From contig OX638131.1 in assembly GCA_951804985.1 (NCBI GenBank), forward strand, positions 2,666,001 through 2,730,000: 64,000 nucleotides of DNA, read 5' to 3'. This DNA comes from Dryomyza anilis (taxonomy: Eukaryota > Arthropoda > Insecta > Diptera > Dryomyzidae). Of this stretch, positions 61,065 to 64,000 are shown piece by piece. The notes under the pieces were generated by a model, which saw only the letters and a program-made list of their open reading frames with translations, had not been told where the DNA came from and made no database searches. Position numbers and translations under genes: made by a program. Each line of letters starts with the position of its first letter. Position 1 is the first letter of the stretch.

Positions 61065-61585
61065 AAGTTATTAAAGTTATTTTATTTTCGGTGTATCAGA
61101 AATAAAAATATAAAAATGTCTTCAGTAAAATATTTTTTACATTTTACTCATGACTGGTAAACTTCGTTTAATGTAATCGTAGCTGATCTCAACAGAAGAT
61201 CAGAAATGCTTTTTATGCCTAAGATCTATTTAAAGTTCATACAGAGTGGAACAAATTTCCATAACATGCAACGGTTTTTATGCGAAAGAGTCGCATGGCT
61301 GATTTTGAAGTATGCCATATCCATAGAACCTTAGTGCTATAACGTATACTGTTTAAAGCATGGAAAAAAAAATAATTTGTATACATTTTTATTAAGTAAC
61401 ATATGGTTTATAAATGTTGAAGCTGAGAATAATAAAAAAAAGACACACGAAACAAGAGCAGCATCAAACAGAAAAGGGGGAACGGAACGTACAAGTTCAG
61501 TCGCAAGTTCATAAAATAAGCAAATTCAAATTAGTGGATATTGAGACGATGCCTAAAATTATACTACAATAAATATTAAAAATAT

Positions 61586-61835
61586 ATCGTCGTTGTAGAA
61601 CGTAAAGTCACGAAATACATTTTCAAAAGGCCAAATATTCATTTACAAAAATCTTTATATATTTGTCAGTTTTAAATCGATGATCTCAACATGGTAAGAA
61701 AATGTAAATCTATCAATTGATATTTCAACTTTAAAAATGCATCAATTACTTTTTATAATATTAATCAACACACTCGAAATTTAAGTTTTTTTATAAAAAT
61801 CTATTTGGTGACTTTTCGTTCTACAACGCCGATAT
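61586..61835. mobile_element. MITE family D, copy 2 (about 250 bp)
   Basis: The ends TATCGTCGTTGTAGAACG and CGTTCTACAACGCCGATA are inverted. The subterminal AAAGTCACGAAATACATTTT and inverted ATTTGGTGACTTTTCG blocks are those of the family. Confidence 0.85.
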
Positions 61836-62096
61836 TGTACTACAGAGAAAATTAAAAATATAAATTAAGAAAAATATGTTTATTTGATTTTTTGTCAATT
61901 TTATTAATTAAAATTAATAATTATTTTTAGCGACCTCTTTTTATGTTTTCAAATTGTTGTAATGGGCGCAAGGTAAAAAGAAATTGATAAATTTTAAAGT
62001 TCGAAATGATATTCAAATGATTAGCACATTTTGCGCATAGCATATAAAGATTTTTACATATAAAAAAGTGTGATTGGTATATACTTTTTATACAAT

Positions 62097-62346
62097 ATAT
62101 CGGCGTTGAAGAAGTAAACGTCACCAACTAAATTTTAAAAAAATCAACGATAGGTTTATAATTATCCTTGTATATCCAATGACTTCTAATCGATCAGATC
62201 AACATTGCCATAAATCAATGAAAACATATTAGTCTTACGAATGGTATTTCAACAATTAAAATTTATTAATTAGTTTTTATAATATAAATCAATAAACTTT
62301 AAAAATAAGTTTTTATAAAAAATATATTTGGTGACTTTTAATTCTA
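62097..62346. mobile_element. MITE family D, copy 3 (right end lost)
   Basis: It starts TATCGGCGTTGAAGAAG and contains CGTCACCAACTAAATTTT. It reaches ATTTGGTGACTTTTAATTCTA, where copy 4 begins immediately. Confidence 0.7.
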
Positions 62347-62582
62347 TATCGTCGTTGTAGAACTAAAAGTCACCAACTACATTTTCAAAATACCAATTGT
62401 TCATTTACAAAAATCTTAATATAAATTTCATGTACCAAATGATAAGAAAATGTGAATCAATTGGTATTTCAACTTTAAACATACATATATCAATTACTTT
62501 TTGTAATAATTACCAAAAAAGTTGAAATTTAAGATTTTCATAAAAATGTATTTGGTGACTTTTAGTTCGACAACGACGATAT
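62347..62582. mobile_element. MITE family D, copy 4, abutting copy 3
   Basis: The ends TATCGTCGTTGTAGAACT and AGTTCGACAACGACGATA are inverted. It follows copy 3 with no spacer, so it probably inserted into the TA of copy 3's right terminal repeat. Confidence 0.8.
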
Positions 62583-62699
62583 ATAATAAATTTCCAATTT
62601 AGTTGTTCTCAAAAAATAAAATAAACTATTAAAAATTTAAAGTAAAAGCTGAAATTTAAAAAATATATTTATTTTATTAAACCTATTTCTGCATACTAT

Positions 62700-63030
62700 G
62701 CTCCTCACAACTTTATGATCCATGACAGCTCGACCGCAAATAATGACAGTCAGGCGGCTGCAGCATCACGACGAGGCGACGAACGACGTGTTGCATTTTC
62801 TTTCAACAAACATCATCAATCCCATCATCGTTCACAATATGAACCAATATTTTTTTTTTAATTTTTTCTATACAGCTACATTTTGTGAGCTCGAAACTAC
62901 AAAAGCAACGTTCGAGTCAAAGAGGAAGCAATGGTTGCTGCTGCTTGCTGATGTTGTGGCTGCCCTTTTAGTTTGGGTTTCAACGCTTCACAGCACCGCA
63001 ACAAAAGCAGTGTTGAGTTACAGTCATGTA
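62700..63030. other. GC-richer island near the window end
   Basis: It contains GGCGGCTGCAGCATCACG, CGACGAGGCGACGAACGACG and GTTGCTGCTGCTTGCTGATG. The two short open frames here have no known domain. It may be transcribed. Confidence 0.25.
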
Positions 63031-63680
63031 AATATTTTGTAAAATATTCTAATAACAATAAATAAAATATTTTGTATAATAAATAAAATACTCTTCGTTT
63101 TATGCTGTCTGTCAAATCATAATGAAATTAAAATTTCAGTATCGTTCGTTCAGTCTTTTTTAATTTTAAAACCAAAATTGAAGCCAAATGCAAATGCAAA
63201 CAAAATGTTTGTGTTCGAAATATCCGTATTTTATATAACTGCCTCATGAATAAACAGAAAATAAAAATGATACTTAAAATTAGAATAAAAAAAAAATGTC
63301 CGTATGTATATTGTAATCACGATTACAGTAAAATTAGAATAGCTAGTTCAATGAAACTTTGAAGTTTAATTACTTGTTTATCTATGCTGCCGGGTATTGA
63401 AAATGGGCGTGATCGGTTAAGTGTGGCTGAGATTCGCCCACATTTGTAAATATATCACATATCGGTCTTTTTAAACCACTTATTTTATTGGATGGTCAAA
63501 CATTAAAAAAAAATGTTACTGATCCGTAGAAAGAAATGAAGTTCGGTACACCAATTCCAAAGTATTTACTCAGGGCACTAAAAGGAAATTCATTGTCCAT
63601 TACAAGTTTGTAGTTATTGTAAATATTATGTGGGTTACTTTGATCGACTATAACTTTTACAAAAATTTCCCTACTTCTCA

Positions 63681-63935
63681 TTTCGTCGTTGTAGAACGAA
63701 AAATCACCAAATATATTTCTATGAAAAACTTAATTTCGAGTTTGTTGATTAATATTATTAAAAGTGATGCATTTTTAAAGTTGAAATATCAACTGATCGA
63801 TTAACATTTTCTTATCATGTGGTAAAAAAATTGAGATCATCGATTAACAATTGACAGATATATAAAGATTTTTATAAATGAATATTTGGCATTTTGAAAA
63901 TGTATTTGGTGACTTTTCGTTTTACAACGATGATA
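63681..63935. mobile_element. MITE family D, copy 5
   Basis: It reads TTCGTCGTTGTAGAACGAAA at the left and TTTCGTTTTACAACGATGAT at the right. The interior (TTTTTAAAGTTGAAATATCA, GACAGATATATAAAGATTTT) matches the copy in the l(2)gl 3-kb intron. Confidence 0.8.
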
Positions 63936-64000
63936 TGATCTATTCTTCCTCACTGGGTTTTGTCACAACTTTGTTAAAGAAACAAAACTGAATTTCTTTT

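Larger units (their letters stand above)
55788..64000 (-). other. First intron region of l(2)gl, at least 8.2 kb
   Basis: The acceptor TTTTCCAG ends at 55788, just upstream of the first exon seen. No exon encoding an Lgl N-terminus was found to the end of the window. The interval is filled with AT-rich DNA, a foldback element, minisatellites, a SINE and several MITEs. GC-richer stretches at 57620-57780, 58880-59330 and 62700-63030 could be 5' UTR exons or promoters. Confidence 0.6.

Overview
The window is eukaryotic nuclear DNA from a higher fly. The sequence shows a strongly AT-rich background, short GT-AG introns, poly-Q/poly-N tracts and many small transposable elements. It also carries an unmistakable lethal(2) giant larvae gene. 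A tephritid-like (fruit fly) or related schizophoran genome is my inference. Nothing prokaryotic or viral was seen.

Four gene loci (five protein-coding genes) can be modelled with matching splice phases. (1) At 1.0-7.6 kb on the + strand lie two tandem copies of an alpha-1,4-glycosyltransferase (alpha4GT / A4GALT family), each a type II Golgi protein with a DxD motif. (2) At 8.0-11.4 kb on the - strand is a five-exon secreted CUB-domain protein with a Thr-rich linker, convergent with the second glycosyltransferase. (3) At 15.5-18.0 kb on the - strand is a CCDC85-family coiled-coil protein with a long Gln/Asn-rich N-terminus. (4) At 48.5-55.8 kb on the - strand are eight exons of l(2)gl, covering 1142 residues through the stop. 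Its first coding exon was not found and probably lies beyond 64 kb.

From about 18.5 to 48.4 kb, and from 55.8 to 64 kb (inside the l(2)gl first intron), I see no conserved coding gene. These stretches hold four copies of a tRNA-derived SINE, one with a perfect 15-bp target-site duplication, and a 1262-bp dead mariner with intact ends. They also hold several MITE or foldback families, remnants of non-LTR retrotransposons, a mini-me-like element, minisatellites and a 1.1-kb pure pyrimidine tract. Islands of higher GC with CAG/GTT-type repeats may be promoters or 5' exons of genes whose coding parts lie elsewhere.

The genes do not form a pathway. The glycosyltransferases act in Golgi glycolipid extension, the CUB protein is secreted, and CCDC85 and Lgl are junction and cell-polarity proteins. 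The most unusual structures are the nested transposons in an l(2)gl intron, the SINE family, and the patchy divergence of the duplicated glycosyltransferases.
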